This document shows positions 50,259 to 59,217 of a stretch of 64,000 nt of DNA, in pieces. The position numbers and the translations under genes are program-made. Below the pieces are notes generated by a model, which was given only the letters and a program-made list of their open reading frames with translations, had not been told where the DNA came from and made no database searches. Source of the stretch: Paenibacillus sp. FSL A5-0031 (GTDB lineage Bacteria > Bacillota > Bacilli > Paenibacillales > Paenibacillaceae); the NCBI RefSeq assembly GCF_001956295.1, contig NZ_MRTD01000001.1:186001-250000 (forward strand), given 5' to 3'. Position 1 is the stretch's first letter. The number at the start of each line of letters is the position of its first letter.

Positions 50259-52598
50259 TCAATATGCTCGACGAGGTTTAGCCTTAATGTTAGCAGCGCT
50301 CTCCTGGCTCTTCAGTTCAGCTAGAAGCTTATCACCTTCGACATCCAGGTTCGGCAGCATGCGGTCTAGCCATTTCGGCAGCCACCAAGCTTTGTCGCCA
50401 AAGACAGCCATGACAGCTGGTACAAGCGCCATGCGAACGAAGAAAGCGTCAATAAGAATGCCGATTGCGAGTGCAAAACCGATCTGCTTGATCATAATAT
50501 CATGTGCGAAAATAAAGCCTGCAAACACGGACACCATAATCACGGCAGCGGCTACTACTACACGGCTGGCTTGATTGTAGCCGTGAACGACACTCTCTGT
50601 TCCGTGATGACCATGTACGTAAGACTCGCGCATGGAGCTGACGAGGAACACCTGATAATCCATTGCCAGCCCGTAAAGAATGCCGGTAACCATAATTGGC
50701 ATAAAGCTGAGCAGCGGACCTCCGGTATCAAAGCCGAAGAGGGAGTGAAGCCATCCCCATTGGTATACGGCCGTAGTAATCCCGAATGTAGCGAGCACAC
50801 TGAGAAGGAATCCAACCGTAGCTTTGAGTGGAACGATGATTGAGCGAAACACGAGCAGCAGAATAATAAGCGATAGAATGACGATAATGCCGACGTAGAG
50901 AGGGAACACCTCAGCCAGCTTTGATGACATATCGATGTTAATTGCTGTGAACCCAGTAACGCCAACCGTGACATCATACGTTAGCGCCATGCTGGAATCA
51001 GAAGCTCGAATCTCACGAACTAGGTTTTTGGTTTCTGCATCCGTTGGACCTGTTTTGGGGATGAGGCTAATAATCGCCATATCTCCGGTTTTGTTTACGC
51101 CCATAGGTGTCACAAGCGAAACATTCTGATGCTTCCCTAGATCCTGCACTAGACCATTCAGCAATTCCGGCGTCACTTTGTCCGATGCGCCATTTGGCTT
51201 TGCTACTAGGAGCAACGGGCCATTGAAGCCTTCGCCAAAACCGTTTGAAATGGCGTCATAGCTCTGCCTTGATGGTGTATCTAAGTTAGCCGTGGCACCT
51301 GAAGGGATGCCCATTTCCATTTTTGCGACTGGTAGTGCTGCTGCGCCAAGAATGACAATAACAGCAATAATAACTAGCCAGCGTCCTTTCGCTACAGCCG
51401 TTACCCAGCGGTGTGCAAACCCTTGAGCAGTTTTATTCGTTTGGGTGCTGCTCTTTGTACGTGCTTTTGCCGAGCAGATGCGTTCACCAAGCAAACCTAG
51501 CAGAGCCGGCAGTAGAGTTAAAGCAACCAGAACATTGACGAGGACAGCCAACGCAGCAACAAGCGCCATGGCAGACAAGAAGCCAATTCCGATGACAAGC
51601 ATGCCGCACAAAGCAATAATAACGGTCAAGCCAGCGAAAAACACTGCACTTCCGGCAGTGCCGACTGCTCTGCTGGCTGCTTCCCGCGCACTTAATCCCT
51701 GATCAAGAATCATGCGGCGCTGACGATTTACGATAAACAGCGAGTAGTCAATTCCGACGGCAAGCCCAACCATAAGCGCTAGAACAGGAGTGAGATCAGT
51801 CATATGGATGAATTTTGAGAAGGCGTATGCACCTCCTACGCTAATTCCTACTCCCATTAAGGCAGTTAGAAGAGGCAAGCCAGCTGCAACAACCGAACCA
51901 AGTGTCATGAATAGCACAACGGCAGCTACGGCAATACCGATAGCTTCTGTTGATCCAATGGAAGGTTTAGTTGACAGCGAGTCGCTTGGCAATGCTTGAA
52001 TACCCGTTTGTTCAACAGACATGGCGGCATCAATGACGGAATCGGGTACCGATTCAGGAAGCGACATTTGCTGAACGGTGAATTGGAATTGGAATAGGGC
52101 AACGCTGCCGTCAGAGGCAAGCATCACGCCAGGTACCGGAACACCGTTGACCATTAGAGGGCCGAAGGGAGGTAATTCACCTGTGGTTGCTTGCGCTGTT
52201 CCATCCCCTTGTTGAGGTGCACTCCCTTGAGCGTTTTCTGCAGCTGAAGCGCCGGCTTTAGCTGCCAATTCAGCAGCATTAATAACATATTCAAGGTTAT
52301 AAACATCATTAACAGCTTTAGTGATGGCACTCAAACGCTCTGGTGTATCTAGACGTTCGTCTTTGGGGGCCGTAAACACGATGCTGGCTTGTCCACCTGA
52401 AGCTTCTGGCAGTTCCGCTGACAATTGATCTAATACCTTCTGTGATTCCGTTCCCTCAATTTTCATATCGGACGTTACATGGATTCCATTGACCCCGAGT
52501 ATAGCGAGCACAACTCCGAGAATAGCGATCCAGCTAATAATGAAATACCATGGCTTGGTATAGGCTGACTTGCCCAATCTGTACAGAAAAGTTGACAT
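50259..52598 (-). CDS. MMPL/RND-superfamily exporter
   Basis: A 779-residue multi-pass membrane transporter on the minus strand. N-terminal segment (WYFIISWIAILGVVLAILG), a large extracytoplasmic loop (about 35-190), a block of membrane segments with GLAVGIDYSLFIVNRQRR (the conserved Asp motif of MMPL proteins), a second extracytoplasmic loop and a second membrane block with GILYGLAMDYQVFLVSSMRE. This two-half layout is typical. MMPL proteins export lipids or drugs using the proton motive force. It is downstream of a TetR gene that probably controls it. Confidence 0.88.
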   Translation of the reverse strand: MSTFLYRLGKSAYTKPWYFIISWIAILGVVLAILGVNGIHVTSDMKIEGTESQKVLDQLSAELPEASGGQASIVFTAPKDERLDTPERLSAITKAVNDVYNLEYVINAAELAAKAGASAAENAQGSAPQQGDGTAQATTGELPPFGPLMVNGVPVPGVMLASDGSVALFQFQFTVQQMSLPESVPDSVIDAAMSVEQTGIQALPSDSLSTKPSIGSTEAIGIAVAAVVLFMTLGSVVAAGLPLLTALMGVGISVGGAYAFSKFIHMTDLTPVLALMVGLAVGIDYSLFIVNRQRRMILDQGLSAREAASRAVGTAGSAVFFAGLTVIIALCGMLVIGIGFLSAMALVAALAVLVNVLVALTLLPALLGLLGERICSAKARTKSSTQTNKTAQGFAHRWVTAVAKGRWLVIIAVIVILGAAALPVAKMEMGIPSGATANLDTPSRQSYDAISNGFGEGFNGPLLLVAKPNGASDKVTPELLNGLVQDLGKHQNVSLVTPMGVNKTGDMAIISLIPKTGPTDAETKNLVREIRASDSSMALTYDVTVGVTGFTAINIDMSSKLAEVFPLYVGIIVILSLIILLLVFRSIIVPLKATVGFLLSVLATFGITTAVYQWGWLHSLFGFDTGGPLLSFMPIMVTGILYGLAMDYQVFLVSSMRESYVHGHHGTESVVHGYNQASRVVVAAAVIMVSVFAGFIFAHDIMIKQIGFALAIGILIDAFFVRMALVPAVMAVFGDKAWWLPKWLDRMLPNLDVEGDKLLAELKSQESAANIKAKPRRAY

Positions 52599-52645
52599 CT
52601 GTTAATGATTCTCCTTTGCATGTAGAAATAACGTGAGGCAGTGTA

Positions 52646-53263
52646 CTAAAATCCGTTTCGCAAGTAACCAAACATGGTATCTAAATACTGATCGAACGTT
52701 ACGGCCTCTGGGGTTTCGTCGGCTGATTGACCTGGTAACAGCACACTCAGGCTGCCATCCAGTATGGGAAGCATGGCTCCATAAACAGCTCCGGCGAGGA
52801 GATGGGTATACCCATCGGGATATCGTTCATGGGAAAACTCATCTAAAGTTTCCTGAGCCATAATTTGCAAACGGCGCAGTCCGCTTAAAATGTAAGGCTC
52901 AAGCGTAGGGTGCTGCCTCGAAAATGATACAAGCTGTCGCAGTTTTCCAATATGTTCTCCTGTCAGATGCAGCTTCATCAACTGGTGAAGAATGTCGAGT
53001 GGGGACATGTCCTCGTTTAAGCTTTTGATCCAATTCCCAATTTCGTCGGCGCCTTTAAAGATGAGAGCTGCCGAAGCTATCGCTTCCTCTTTACAGGAGT
53101 AGTGGTTGGCAAACGTTCTTCTGGAGTAACCGGCGCGCTGCACGACATCTTCGACGACGAAACCATCCATTCCCCTTTCCAGAGCAAGAGCGAAAGCTGC
53201 ATCGGCAAGCGCATTCGCGGTTGCTTCTCTTTTGATATCGCGTAGGCTTTGTTTATTCATCAT
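52646..53263 (-). CDS. TetR-family transcriptional regulator
   Basis: A 205-residue repressor. The N-terminal HTH is AFALALERGMDGFVVEDVVQ followed by RAGYSRRTFANHYSCKEE, the TetR signature. The C-terminal domain is ligand-binding and variable. It lies 47 nt upstream of the MMPL gene on the same strand, so it probably represses the pair. The start is ATG 53263 or the adjacent ATG 53260; the AGGGG is 17-20 nt away, so the ribosome binding site is weak. A perfect 14-bp palindrome AACGCTTAAGCGTT directly precedes the gene. Confidence 0.88.
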   Translation of the reverse strand: MMNKQSLRDIKREATANALADAAFALALERGMDGFVVEDVVQRAGYSRRTFANHYSCKEEAIASAALIFKGADEIGNWIKSLNEDMSPLDILHQLMKLHLTGEHIGKLRQLVSFSRQHPTLEPYILSGLRRLQIMAQETLDEFSHERYPDGYTHLLAGAVYGAMLPILDGSLSVLLPGQSADETPEAVTFDQYLDTMFGYLRNGF

Positions 53264-53265
53264 GT

Positions 53266-53279
53266 AACGCTTAAGCGTT
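53266..53279. promoter_or_regulatory. 14-bp perfect palindrome before the TetR gene
   Basis: AACGCTTAAGCGTT is fully self-complementary and sits 3 bp before the TetR ATG on the minus strand. It could be an operator of a TetR-type regulator, since it would overlap the translation initiation region. Confidence 0.4.
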
Positions 53280-53333
53280 CACCCCTTTTAAATAGAATGG
53301 AAGCTTTTTCAAAAATAATCCCTGCTTATATTA

Positions 53334-53365
53334 TTGCCCAATGGGCAATGATGCACAATGAGCAA
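53334..53365. promoter_or_regulatory. Two tandem TTGCCCATTGGGCAA-like dyads upstream of the TetR gene
   Basis: TTGCCCAATGGGCAA (53334-53348) and TGCACAATGAGCAA (53352-53365) are similar dyads with centres 17 bp apart. Minus strand TAATAT follows the first and can be a -10 box. Two such sites are a good autoregulatory operator candidate for the TetR protein. Confidence 0.5.
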
Positions 53366-53543
53366 GTTGTTACGAATTTGTGGCGTTGAGCTAAACGATT
53401 TGAGCGAGAGCTTACAAATACGAAAGTGTAAAACATTGAAAATAATTAAAACAACAAGCATTTATTGTTTTGCGATAAATTTATATTGACTTACATAGAT
53501 ATTGACGATATTATTTTCATAGTTAGCTAAGAAGAGGGTTTTT

Positions 53544-53792
53544 ATGAGACAGAAAGGATTATCAGCGTGGTTAAAATTAGCTTCTATCCCAATTTTTTTG
53601 GGAATCATTTGTCTAGTTATCGGAATGATGGGTAAATCTGAAGTAGCTCCAGATGGTACGCTAATAGAACCATTGTTCTTTTTAATTCCATTAAGTTATC
53701 TATTATTTTTAAGTGGAATTATTTTATTATTGTTGCTCGCTGTCATTTCTATGATCAAAAAAATAAACATAATTTATAGAACAATAAAATAA
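53544..53792 (+). CDS. DUF3955-family small membrane protein
   Basis: An 82-residue protein with two membrane segments (IPIFLGIICLVIGMM and YLLFLSGIILLLLLAVISM) around an external loop VAPDGTLIEPLFFLIPLSY, which matches the DUF3955 pattern (D-G-x-L-x-E-P-F-F-L-I-P). ATG 53544 follows GAAGAGGG. It is flanked by a terminator on the 3' side, so it is a single gene. Function unknown. Confidence 0.75.
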   Translation: MRQKGLSAWLKLASIPIFLGIICLVIGMMGKSEVAPDGTLIEPLFFLIPLSYLLFLSGIILLLLLAVISMIKKINIIYRTIK

Positions 53793-53795
53793 AAT

Positions 53796-53836
53796 AAAAA
53801 ACAATTTCCTGAGTAGAAAAGGAAATTGTTTTTTTA
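53796..53836 (+). terminator. Terminator of the DUF3955 gene
   Basis: A 14-bp stem (AAAAACAATTTCCT with AGGAAATTGTTTTT) followed by T6-A-T3. Confidence 0.85.
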
Positions 53837-53932
53837 TTTAACATGGCAGGAGCTCTATCTCGTAGGACAGTTGTTGAACGTTGACACTGTCGTGAAATGT
53901 TATCCTTTGGTCATGGTGAGGAGAGAAACAAA

Positions 53933-54718
53933 TTGAAATCAATGTTACAACTACTGCATTTTGGCTACCATCAGGCGATGAGCTGCATATTTCCAATTGC
54001 GATTTTTGGAACATTAGCTCTTTCTAACATCGTAGAAATACCTTTCATTCATCGTTATGATGCCATTCTACTTGTGCTGCTTGGCGTGCAATATCTCATG
54101 TATCGCAGCGGATTAGAGACACGTGATGAAATCAAAGTAATCTGTATATTTCACATCATTGGTTTGCTGCTTGAGATCTATAAGGTCAGGATGGGCTCTT
54201 GGTCATACCCGGAGCTAGGGTTTACAAAGTTGCTTGGTGTCCCGCTCTATAGCGGATTTATGTATGCAAGTGTTGCAAGCTTTATGTGTCAGGTTTGGCG
54301 GAGACTACGAATGGACATGACGGGCTGGCCTGGGCTTGTACCATCGGCGCTGCTTGGAGGAGCCATCTATTTCAACTTTTTCACACATCATTTTATTCCT
54401 GATTTTCGCTGGTGGCTGACGGCGCTTGTATTTATTGTATTCTGGAAAACATGGATCATATTTAGGGTCAGAGCTATAACTTATCGAATGCCTTTAACCC
54501 TTTCATTTATTATTGTAGGTTTTTTTATTTGGTTAGCTGAAAATATTGCCACATTTTTTAATGCTTGGAAATATCCTGATCAGAATCAAACCTGGCAGCT
54601 GGTCAGTTTCAGTAAGATTAGCTCATGGTTCCTTCTGGCAATCATTAGTGTCATTATCGTCGCCCAGCTGAAACATGTAAAAGCGGAACGGACAAAAAAC
54701 GATTCATCATTCAGCTAG
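53933..54718 (+). CDS. DUF817-family membrane protein
   Basis: A 261-residue polytopic membrane protein with about eight hydrophobic segments. The central block KVRMGSWSYPELGFTKLLGV and VPLYSGFMYASVASFMCQVW, and RMDMTGWPG are typical of DUF817. NFFTHHFIPDFRWWL has conserved His and Trp. TTG 53933 follows GAGGAGAG at 53917-53924 and is preferred to ATG 53942 or an upstream in-frame ATG at 53897. Function is unknown; its stop is three bases from the convergent AraC stop. Confidence 0.78.
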   Translation: MKSMLQLLHFGYHQAMSCIFPIAIFGTLALSNIVEIPFIHRYDAILLVLLGVQYLMYRSGLETRDEIKVICIFHIIGLLLEIYKVRMGSWSYPELGFTKLLGVPLYSGFMYASVASFMCQVWRRLRMDMTGWPGLVPSALLGGAIYFNFFTHHFIPDFRWWLTALVFIVFWKTWIIFRVRAITYRMPLTLSFIIVGFFIWLAENIATFFNAWKYPDQNQTWQLVSFSKISSWFLLAIISVIIVAQLKHVKAERTKNDSSFS

Positions 54719-54721
54719 GAT

Positions 54722-55531
54722 TCATGTTCCTCTGGAAGACCGCCAATTGCTTGGAGAATGACCATACTTTCGTTTAAACAGCTTAGAGAAATGAAACTCG
54801 TCATAAAATTGCAGCTGGGATGAAATTTCCTTCACTGACAGGCTTGTTGTTTCCAGCGATACTTTGGCCGATTCTAGCTTTAAATTTTGCATATACTCGC
54901 TGGGTGATTGGCCTGTTAATGCGCGGAAGCGCGAAAAAAAGGACGTTCGCGACAAGCCGCTGCGTTCGATGAGTTCTTCGACCCGAATACCCTTATCCAT
55001 ATTCCGATGGATATAGATTAATATATTGTTGAGTTCGGTTTGGCGCGAGGTCTGACCTGACTCAAGCTCTCTAGCAAAGAGTACCAATAATTGTTGCAGG
55101 AAGATATTCGAAGAATAAGCGTAGCCGAAGGATTCTGCAATCAAAGTATCAATGATACGCTCGCACAGCAGTACTGCCTCTGCAACTTTTCCTGTTGATT
55201 CGACCTTGCTTACAGGGAGCTGCAGATTTCGAATGGCGTCCAGGGAATTGAAATCAAGATAATAAAATTTCCAGTTATTATCCTGACACTTGTATTCGGA
55301 GGGAATTCCCTCCTGAACGAAAAAGAAAGTGCCTGCTTGCAGCTCATAGCGGTCATTCCCTTGGGATAGGATGCCCTTACCTTCATAAGTAATAAAAAGA
55401 CCGGGAACGACGAATCCTTCACTGGTTATAATGTTGTATGCATCGTCAGCCTGCACTTTCCAAATCGAATTAAATTGAGGGAAGCTGATAGGTTCTTTTC
55501 CAAGGATATAAGGAATATTCATGTAGGTCAT
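54722..55531 (-). CDS. AraC-family transcriptional regulator
   Basis: A 269-residue regulator, minus strand. The N-terminal cupin-type domain begins YMNIPYILGKEPISFP and the last 100 residues form the AraC double HTH (LIERSGLSRTSFFSRFRALT, GQSPSEYMQNLKLESAKVSL, VKEISSQLQFYDEFHFSKLF). A start at 55531 places GGAG eight bases upstream and is preferred over ATG 55546. It is divergent from the PhyH gene, so it probably activates it. A 9-bp dyad lies at 55594-55618 between the two. Confidence 0.88.
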   Translation of the reverse strand: MTYMNIPYILGKEPISFPQFNSIWKVQADDAYNIITSEGFVVPGLFITYEGKGILSQGNDRYELQAGTFFFVQEGIPSEYKCQDNNWKFYYLDFNSLDAIRNLQLPVSKVESTGKVAEAVLLCERIIDTLIAESFGYAYSSNIFLQQLLVLFARELESGQTSRQTELNNILIYIHRNMDKGIRVEELIERSGLSRTSFFSRFRALTGQSPSEYMQNLKLESAKVSLETTSLSVKEISSQLQFYDEFHFSKLFKRKYGHSPSNWRSSRGT

Positions 55532-55593
55532 ATTAATCAACTCCATTCCATTGTTCTAATATACATTTAATTTCATAAATTACCGTGAATTCT

Positions 55594-55618
55594 ATGTATA
55601 ATATGTACAATTATACAT
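55594..55618. promoter_or_regulatory. Dyad ATGTATAAT-N7-ATTATACAT over a -10 box
   Basis: The inverted repeat ATGTATAAT (55594-55602) and ATTATACAT (55610-55618) covers TATAAT at 55597-55602. It lies between the divergent AraC and PhyH genes and may bind the AraC protein or another regulator. Confidence 0.4.
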
Positions 55619-55701
55619 GATGTGAATACATGTATCCATGGATGCATAGATGATTTTCCTCTACACTTAGAACAAATACCGAGTAGAGGAGTGTAATTGA
55701 A

Positions 55702-56526
55702 ATGAAGCTTAAAGTTGGAAGCCGTGAATTAGAAATGGATGGAAAAGAGCTCACAGAGCTCAGAAGCTCAAATGATATTTTTCATGATGTTCAGGCGCTG
55801 CGCGATCGGATGGAGGAAGACGGTTATTTACTGATCCGCGGGTTTCATGATCGCGATAAGGTGATGCAGGCTCGAACAAATATTTTGGAAAAGATGAAAC
55901 AGATGGGAAAGCTAGATCGGGATACGCAATTAGAAGATGGCGTAATGGCAGATGGAAGCAAAACGATTTTTTTTGGAGGAACAAACGAGGATCTACCTGC
56001 ACTGCTTAATGTTTTGAATGGGGAGCACATCATGCGTTTCTTCGACGAATTTCTCGGAGAACAGTCACTGACTTATCATTACAAGTGGCTTCGTGCGGTA
56101 GGCAAAGGTGATTTTACAGGAGCGCACTACGACATTGTTTACATGGGAAGAGGTACCCCGAATGTCTATACCGTATGGTCTCCTCTTGGAGATGTTTCGT
56201 ATGAAATGGGGGGACTGGCGATTTGCCTCGGCTCGCATCGATTTGAAAAGCTGAAGCAATCGTATGGTTCCAAAGATTCGGATCGTGATGGTTTGGGACA
56301 TTACACGGATGATCCGCTTGTTATTACAGAGAAGTTCGGTGGTCAGTGGGCGACAACTCAGTTTCAGGCAGGCGATGTACTCATTTTTGGCATGTTTTTA
56401 ATGCACTGCTCACTGGAGAATACAACCAATCAATACCGAATTAGTGTGGATGCGAGATACCAATCAGCCTTCGAAAAGGTTGACGAAAGATGGAGCGGCA
56501 AAAAGCCGAAGGGTCATTTTAAATAA
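55702..56526 (+). CDS. Phytanoyl-CoA dioxygenase (PhyH) family protein
   Basis: A 274-residue Fe(II)/2-oxoglutarate-dependent oxygenase-like protein. The iron ligands of the family appear as the H-x-D motif AHYDI (H142, D144) and the distal FLMHCSLEN (H235); Arg246 in YRISVD binds 2-oxoglutarate. The long middle is the double-stranded beta helix. ATG 55702 follows GAGGAG. It is divergent from the AraC gene, which fits a substrate-induced pair. The substrate is not known. Such Paenibacillus proteins are not shown to act on phytanoyl-CoA. Confidence 0.82.
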   Translation: MKLKVGSRELEMDGKELTELRSSNDIFHDVQALRDRMEEDGYLLIRGFHDRDKVMQARTNILEKMKQMGKLDRDTQLEDGVMADGSKTIFFGGTNEDLPALLNVLNGEHIMRFFDEFLGEQSLTYHYKWLRAVGKGDFTGAHYDIVYMGRGTPNVYTVWSPLGDVSYEMGGLAICLGSHRFEKLKQSYGSKDSDRDGLGHYTDDPLVITEKFGGQWATTQFQAGDVLIFGMFLMHCSLENTTNQYRISVDARYQSAFEKVDERWSGKKPKGHFK

Positions 56527-56532
56527 TTGTAC

Positions 56533-56560
56533 TAGCCACCCATTGCGGTGGCTATTTTAT
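56533..56560 (+). terminator. Terminator of the PhyH gene
   Basis: TAGCCACC (56533-56540) pairs with GGTGGCTA (56547-56554), loop CATTGC, followed by TTTTATT. Confidence 0.75.
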
Positions 56561-56716
56561 TGATTGGAAGTGAAGCGTCTACTTAGAAAAGATGATTGAC
56601 TAAAGTATTAATTAGTTTTATGATTTGTAACAAAATTCAAATCCGTGAAATTACTTCCATAATTAACTTCTACAAACAAAAAAATACCGATTAGACTAGA
56701 AAGGGCGGTCTGCAGC

Positions 56717-57016
56717 ATGCTTAAATTGATGAGAAACAAGTATATTGTTGTTTTGATTGTTTTCGTAAGTTTCATCATATTTTGGATCTATAAGCCGATA
56801 GAGACTACTCGTATCACAGTTGGCACGATTGAAAGCAAGGAGAGTAAAGGCGGAAATCATTTTATAAATATTATATATGCTGACCAAACTCGTACGGATA
56901 AAATTAAAGTTCCATTAACAACTTGGAATCTAATAAAGGCAGATAATAAATATTTTTTCGTTTATAAATTCGATTTAATACGCAAGCCTTATTTAGTAGA
57001 TATTAGAGAGCACTGA
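56717..57016 (+). CDS. Small membrane-anchored hypothetical protein
   Basis: A 99-residue protein with a single N-terminal membrane segment (YIVVLIVFVSFIIFWIY) flanked by basic residues and an external beta-rich domain (TIESKESKGGNHFINIIYAD, VPLTTWNLIKADNKYFFVYK). I do not recognise it. ATG 56717 follows AAGGGCGG. It stands between a PhyH gene terminator and a convergent TetR gene. Confidence 0.6.
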   Translation: MLKLMRNKYIVVLIVFVSFIIFWIYKPIETTRITVGTIESKESKGGNHFINIIYADQTRTDKIKVPLTTWNLIKADNKYFFVYKFDLIRKPYLVDIREH

Positions 57017-57070
57017 AGTTAATGTACTGACGAGCTTAGCAAGATGATGTACGCCGTTCGTTTATAACGA

Positions 57071-57616
57071 TTATACATTCCTCTCCAGCAATGTCCCCAG
57101 TTGTTCTGCTAAGACATGATGGGGGACAGGCATTTCATTCATGAACCACCATTCCACTACTCCAACAAAAGAGGAAGCGACAAACCTCACAAGAAGATCT
57201 TCATTTAACCCCTCATTTTTTCCTTTCGTTACATCGATCTCATTTTTAAATTCTTCGATAAGAAATGCAAGAAATCGCCCGTGAAAGTAAGGAGCGCCTT
57301 TACTCGCCAACATCATGGAAAAAAATGAATAATGACGTTCAAAATATTCAGTCCAGATTAGTGTCGATTCGGTAAAATCCAATTCCGCAGCCGCTCTGCA
57401 CGTTACCCTTAGCACATCAATATGTTCTTCAATGAGTTTATCCAGCAGATCATATTTATCCAAATAATGAAGATAGATGGTCCCGCGGCTCACATTCGCC
57501 CTGTCGGAAAGATCCTGAATTGTAATATCATCAAAATTTTTTTCTGACATCAGATCTATAACCGCTTTTTTTAACGCATCCTGCGTTTTTTGTATTCTTC
57601 GATCTACTTTAGCCAA
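57071..57616 (-). CDS. TetR/AcrR-family transcriptional regulator
   Basis: A 181-residue repressor, minus strand, divergent from the MFS gene. The HTH is NFDDITIQDLSDRANVSRGT followed by IYLHYLDKYDLLD, and the C-terminal ligand-binding domain is the TetR_C type. TTG 57616 is preferred over ATG 57670: GGTGA precedes it, and the minus-strand promoter TTGTTA (57675-57680), 18 bp, TATATT (57651-57656) puts the transcription start near 57644, downstream of the ATG. It probably represses itself and the divergent MFS transporter. Confidence 0.85.
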   Translation of the reverse strand: MAKVDRRIQKTQDALKKAVIDLMSEKNFDDITIQDLSDRANVSRGTIYLHYLDKYDLLDKLIEEHIDVLRVTCRAAAELDFTESTLIWTEYFERHYSFFSMMLASKGAPYFHGRFLAFLIEEFKNEIDVTKGKNEGLNEDLLVRFVASSFVGVVEWWFMNEMPVPHHVLAEQLGTLLERNV

Positions 57617-57650
57617 TTTCAGGTCACCAAGCTTTCGTAAATAATTAACA

Positions 57651-57753
57651 AATATACAGAAGTTGTTCATTAATTAACAAATCGCGTTCATTTAACAATT
57701 GCAGATGGTTTACATCTGCTTATAATTATAGACAAGTGTTCATTAATGAATCA
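57651..57753. promoter_or_regulatory. Divergent promoter region with two TTCATTAATGAA-type operators
   Basis: TTGTTCATTAATTAACAA (57663-57680) covers the -35 box of the TetR gene. TTCATTAATGAA (57739-57750) is a perfect palindrome on the MFS side. The shared core suggests two binding sites of the TetR protein, one for each gene. Confidence 0.55.
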
Positions 57754-57929
57754 ATGATTATTATTACGTCATTGTAATTGGCCATACATTTTTACTCCGA
57801 AGCAAGTGGGATTTATGTATTGACTTGGAGTTCACTCCATGGATTAAGCTTCTTTATATCATCTGTATTTCCTGTTTATTGTTCATCAGTAAAAATCAAA
57901 ACCTTTTTGCACCTAAGGAGGAATGAAAT

Positions 57930-59105
57930 ATGGAACGCCTATGGACGAAGTCGTTTATTCTCATGACTATAGGTAACCTGTTCTTATTTAATGCATTTTA
58001 TATGCTGTATCCGACGCTTCCGTTGTTCATCAAACAACTGGGAGGCAATGAATCGCAGGTCGGTCTGGCGATGGGTGCGTTTATGTTGTCTGCTGTTATT
58101 TTACGGCCGCTTGTTGGCGGGCTGCTAGACCGGTTCGGCAGGCGTCCGTTTATCATTTGGGGACTGATTCTCTTCATCTTGGCAATGTATATGTATAACT
58201 GGGTTGGGGGAATTGCTGTTTTGTTGGGGCTCAGAATATTGCATGGCATGAGCTGGGCAGTATCTACAACCGCTACGATGACGGCGATTACAGACATGAT
58301 CCCGTCCACCCGGCGTGGTGAGGGAATGGGGTGGTTTAGCACATCCATGACACTGGCTATGGCAATCGGCCCAATGTTCGGCATCTGGGTTGCTCAAAAT
58401 CGATCATACAACGATTTGTTTTTAATCGCTGTGGTCCTCTCTGCAGGAGCACTGCTCCTAATGTTAGGTGCAAAAATGCCTTTCCAGCCAAAAGCTGACA
58501 CGAGAAAAATTGAATTATTCGAAAAATCGGTTTTGCCCGTTGCGGCCTCGGTCTTTTTTCTCTTTATTGCTTATGGCGGCATTACAACCTTTGTTCCGCT
58601 CTTCGCTGAGTCGATTCAGGTTAATTCCGGAGCGTTTTTTCTAGCATTTGCTGCAACGCTTGCCCTAAGCCGTCCCATTTCGGGAAAACTATCTGATCGG
58701 TATGGAGAAATTTTTGTCATTGTTCCGGCACTTATAATTACGATTATTGCATTGATAGTATTGAGCCTCTCGAGCGGATTGATGGGCGTACTCCTGTCGG
58801 CGATTTTATATGGTATTGGCTTCGGTTCCGCGCAGCCAGCTCTTCAAGCAGCTACGATCCGTTTGGCTCACCCGAATCGTATAGGAGTCGCGAACGCCTC
58901 CATCTCAACTGCTAATGACCTTGGTATTGGGTTAGGCGCGATCATGTTAGGCTCTGTCTCTCAGTATGCAAGCTATAAAGTGTTGTTCGTCGTCAGTGCT
59001 TTGTCTGTCGCGATTTCCTTGATTCTTTTTACTCTTTTTGCGAAACGCTTGTTACAAAAGAAACCGTCTCTTCATGCAGAATCGCTTCCATTCGAATCAA
59101 GCTAA
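57930..59105 (+). CDS. MFS transporter, multidrug-efflux type
   Basis: A 391-residue major-facilitator protein with about 12 membrane segments. The motif between segments 2 and 3 reads GGLLDRFGRRPFIIWG, and its counterpart in the second half is SGKLSDRYGEIFVIVPAL. Segment 5 carries the STRRGEGMGWFSTSMTLAMA motif common in drug exporters. ATG 57930 follows AAGGAGGAATGAAAT. It is divergent from a TetR repressor, which is typical for efflux pumps. The substrate is unknown. Confidence 0.88.
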   Translation: MERLWTKSFILMTIGNLFLFNAFYMLYPTLPLFIKQLGGNESQVGLAMGAFMLSAVILRPLVGGLLDRFGRRPFIIWGLILFILAMYMYNWVGGIAVLLGLRILHGMSWAVSTTATMTAITDMIPSTRRGEGMGWFSTSMTLAMAIGPMFGIWVAQNRSYNDLFLIAVVLSAGALLLMLGAKMPFQPKADTRKIELFEKSVLPVAASVFFLFIAYGGITTFVPLFAESIQVNSGAFFLAFAATLALSRPISGKLSDRYGEIFVIVPALIITIIALIVLSLSSGLMGVLLSAILYGIGFGSAQPALQAATIRLAHPNRIGVANASISTANDLGIGLGAIMLGSVSQYASYKVLFVVSALSVAISLILFTLFAKRLLQKKPSLHAESLPFESS

Positions 59106-59175
59106 TCTTATGAAAGTTTCATGGAATTTGCTAATTTAAGTTTGATCTTCAACTGCATTTCTTATAAGATTATAT

Positions 59176-59190
59176 TGAGAATCGTTTTCA
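59176..59190. promoter_or_regulatory. Fur-box-like site before the PchR-type regulator
   Basis: TGAGAATCGTTTTCA fits the 7-1-7 Fur pattern (TGATAAT-N-ATTATCA) with a few mismatches. It lies 28 bp before the AraC gene at 59218. Confidence 0.45.
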
Positions 59191-59217
59191 TTTAAAAGTT
59201 GAAAAGGACAGTGTCTT

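Noticed and set aside
50254-50574. Plus-strand open frames opposite the MMPL gene
   Set aside because: They are complements of the membrane protein gene and lack ribosome binding sites.
57778-57966. 62-codon plus-strand frame in front of the MFS gene
   Set aside because: It runs into the MFS start in another frame and spans the regulatory region.
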